NCBI RefSeq assembly: GCF_936927845.1
Contig: NZ_CAKZHV010000035.1
Span: 1-6,645, forward strand
DNA length: 6,645 nt
Source of the DNA: an uncultured Sphingomonas sp.
Lineage (GTDB): Bacteria; Pseudomonadota; Alphaproteobacteria; Sphingomonadales; Sphingomonadaceae
Reading direction: 5' to 3'
How positions within the stretch are numbered: the stretch's first letter is position 1; each line of letters begins with the position of its first letter. The notes under the pieces are model-generated. The model was given only the letters and a program-made list of their open reading frames with translations, ran no database searches and was not told where the DNA came from. The position numbers were made by a program, and so were the translations under genes. Shown here one piece after another: positions 5,364 through 6,645 of this stretch.

Positions 5364-6645
5364 TTGGAAAGTGTGACGATCGTTCTGATGCTGATGGTGG
5401 CCGTCGTCATAAGCGGTATCGTTGCGCGCATGGTGCCTGTCCCATTGCCACGCCCGCTGTTCCAGATTGCGCTGGGTGCGCTGATCGGCCTGATCGCCGA
5501 CTGGCGGGTCACGCTCGATCCGGAAATCTTCTTCCTGCTGTTCCTGCCGCCGCTATTGTTCCTCGATGGCTGGCGCATCCCGCGGGAAGAACTGTTCAAG
5601 GATGGCAGGACGGTCCTGGGACTTGCGCTCGGCCTCGTCGTCTTCACCGTGGTCGGCATGGGCTTCTTCATCCACTGGATGATCCCCTCGATGCCGCTTC
5701 CCGTCGCTTTCGCGCTGGCCGCGGTCATCTCGCCGACCGACCCGATCGCCGGTTCGGCGATCGCTCAGCGCGTGCCCATTCCGAAGCGGACGATGCATAT
5801 GCTGGAAGGGGAAGCGCTCCTGAACGATGCCTCGGGTCTGGTCTGCCTGCGTTTCGCGATTGCCGCCGCGCTCACCGGTGCTTTCTCGCTTCAGAATGCC
5901 GCCCTCAACTTCCTTTGGGTCGCGCTTGGCGGGATCGCCGTCGGCACCGGCGTGACCTGGCTTGTCACGCGCGCGAAAAGTTGGGTCGTTCGCCATTATA
6001 GCGAGGAAGGCGTGAGCCAGATTCTCATCTCTGTTGAGTCCCTTTGGCTCCTACCTTCTCGCGGAGCATCTGCATTGCTCGGGCATCCTCGCCGCGGTCG
6101 CGTCGGGCCTTGCGATGGGGCCGTCCGAAACCGCAGGCGAGGTCGGCGCGATCACCGGCATCCGTCGCACTACCATCTGGGACACCATCCAATTCGCCGC
6201 CAACGGCATCATCTTTGTCCTTCTGGGCGAGCAATTGCCCGAGCTCCTTTCAGGAGCGGTGGCGATCGTCCAGTCCATCGGGCATCGTGATCCCTGGTGG
6301 CTGGCGCTCTACGTCGTTGCGATCAACGTCGGGCTAGCGGTGCTTCGCTTCCTGTGGGTTTGGCTGTCATTCAGCCTCACACTGTTCCGTCAGGGGCATT
6401 GGCGGCGAGTGCCCAACTGGCGGATCGTCGCGGCCATGTCCTTCTGCGGAGTACGCGGAGCGACCACGCTCGCCGGCGTCCTGACCTTGCCGCTTGCCAT
6501 GAGCGATGGATCTGCCTTTCCCTCACGCGAGCTCGCGATCTTCCTTGCCATGGGCGTGATCATCACCTCCCTGATCGTCGCCAGCATCGACTTGCCGCTG
6601 CTCCTGCGCGGCCTTTCGCTGCCACCCGAGCCATCTCATCTCGCC
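5364..6645 (+). pseudogene. Na+/H+ antiporter, CPA1 family (YjcE/NhaP-like), frameshifted and cut by the window edge
   Basis: Multi-spanning inner-membrane antiporter exchanging Na+ (or K+) for protons. The first part (5364-6032, 223 codons) reads MESVTIVLML and contains LFLPPLLFLDGW (59-70), SPTDP (123-127) and the ion-binding region LEGEALLNDASGLV (147-160), whose Asn154-Asp155 pair is the expected cation site. The original frame then turns into Arg/Pro-rich non-membrane sequence and stops at 6290, giving about 308 residues. The homologous sequence resumes in another frame from about 6031, starting LLSPFGSYLLAEHLHCSG, and stays open to 6645. It includes FVLLGEQLPELL (6226-6261) and FCGVRGATTLAGV (6442-6480). 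The visible product, if the frame were restored, is about 428 residues; YjcE-like proteins run to about 550, so the C-terminal part lies outside. The start is TTG with AAGGAG upstream. Either a recent pseudogene or a sequencing error; motifs on both sides are well preserved. Confidence 0.85.
6027..6036 (+). other. Frameshift site in the antiporter gene
   Basis: Upstream codons read QILIS in one frame, ending at 6032. The family-like continuation LLSPFGSYLL reads from 6031 in the next frame, so the two frames overlap by 2 nt. This is what loss of one CT unit from a CTCTCT run would leave (now ATCTCTG). Restoring two bases gives the spacing between QI and PF that I recall in E. coli YjcE; removing one base would leave it one residue short. 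The new frame has a TGA at 6013-6015, so the shift must lie after that point. Confidence 0.75.

Noticed and set aside
4769..5728. Long open frame on the minus strand (about 319 codons) opposite the FUSC and antiporter genes
   Set aside because: Its translation is Arg/Ser/Thr/Pro-rich with no recognisable domain, and it lies opposite two genes with clear family motifs; it is a by-product of GC-rich codon usage.

Overview
The window is GC-rich, almost fully coding, and all six recognisable genes lie on the + strand. Codon usage, gene density and the flavour of the proteins suggest a proteobacterium, most likely an alphaproteobacterium and possibly a sphingomonad. There is no rRNA or other taxonomic marker here, so this placement is a judgement only.

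Positions 21-4664 hold a tight four-gene unit, poxB-lutA-lutB-lutC. The first gene encodes a membrane-associated, ThDP-dependent pyruvate:quinone oxidoreductase that closely resembles E. coli PoxB along its whole length. The next three encode the iron-sulfur L-lactate utilisation complex LutABC (also called LldEFG or YkgEFG). The poxB-lutA gap is 11 nt, and lutA-lutB and lutB-lutC overlap by the four bases ATGA. Read together, LutABC would oxidise lactate to pyruvate, and PoxB would decarboxylate and oxidise that pyruvate to acetate and CO2. PoxB passes its electrons to ubiquinone; the acceptor for LutABC is less certain but is expected to be respiratory. This would be a short lactate-to-acetate respiratory route that bypasses pyruvate dehydrogenase.

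Positions 4718-5284 encode a small six-helix FUSC-type inner-membrane protein, a half-size relative of aromatic-acid/fusaric-acid efflux proteins. From 5364 to the end of the window runs a CPA1-family Na+/H+ antiporter (YjcE/NhaP-like). It starts at a TTG with a strong ribosome binding site and runs off the right edge. Its reading frame is broken near position 6032, where the sequence fits the loss of two bases from a CT repeat, so it is either a pseudogene or a sequence error. No strong terminator separates these genes from lutC, so transcription could continue into them, and acid export plus pH homeostasis would suit an acetate-producing operon. That link is inference.

I see no tRNA, rRNA, CRISPR array, insertion sequence or sizeable repeat. 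The gaps (1-20, 1746-1756, 4665-4717, 5285-5363) are all short and carry only ribosome binding sites or nothing recognisable. Nothing here looks like a wholly undescribed system. The points worth a second look are the poxB-lutABC fusion into one operon, an altered second iron-sulfur motif and an N-terminal extension in LutB, and the antiporter frameshift.
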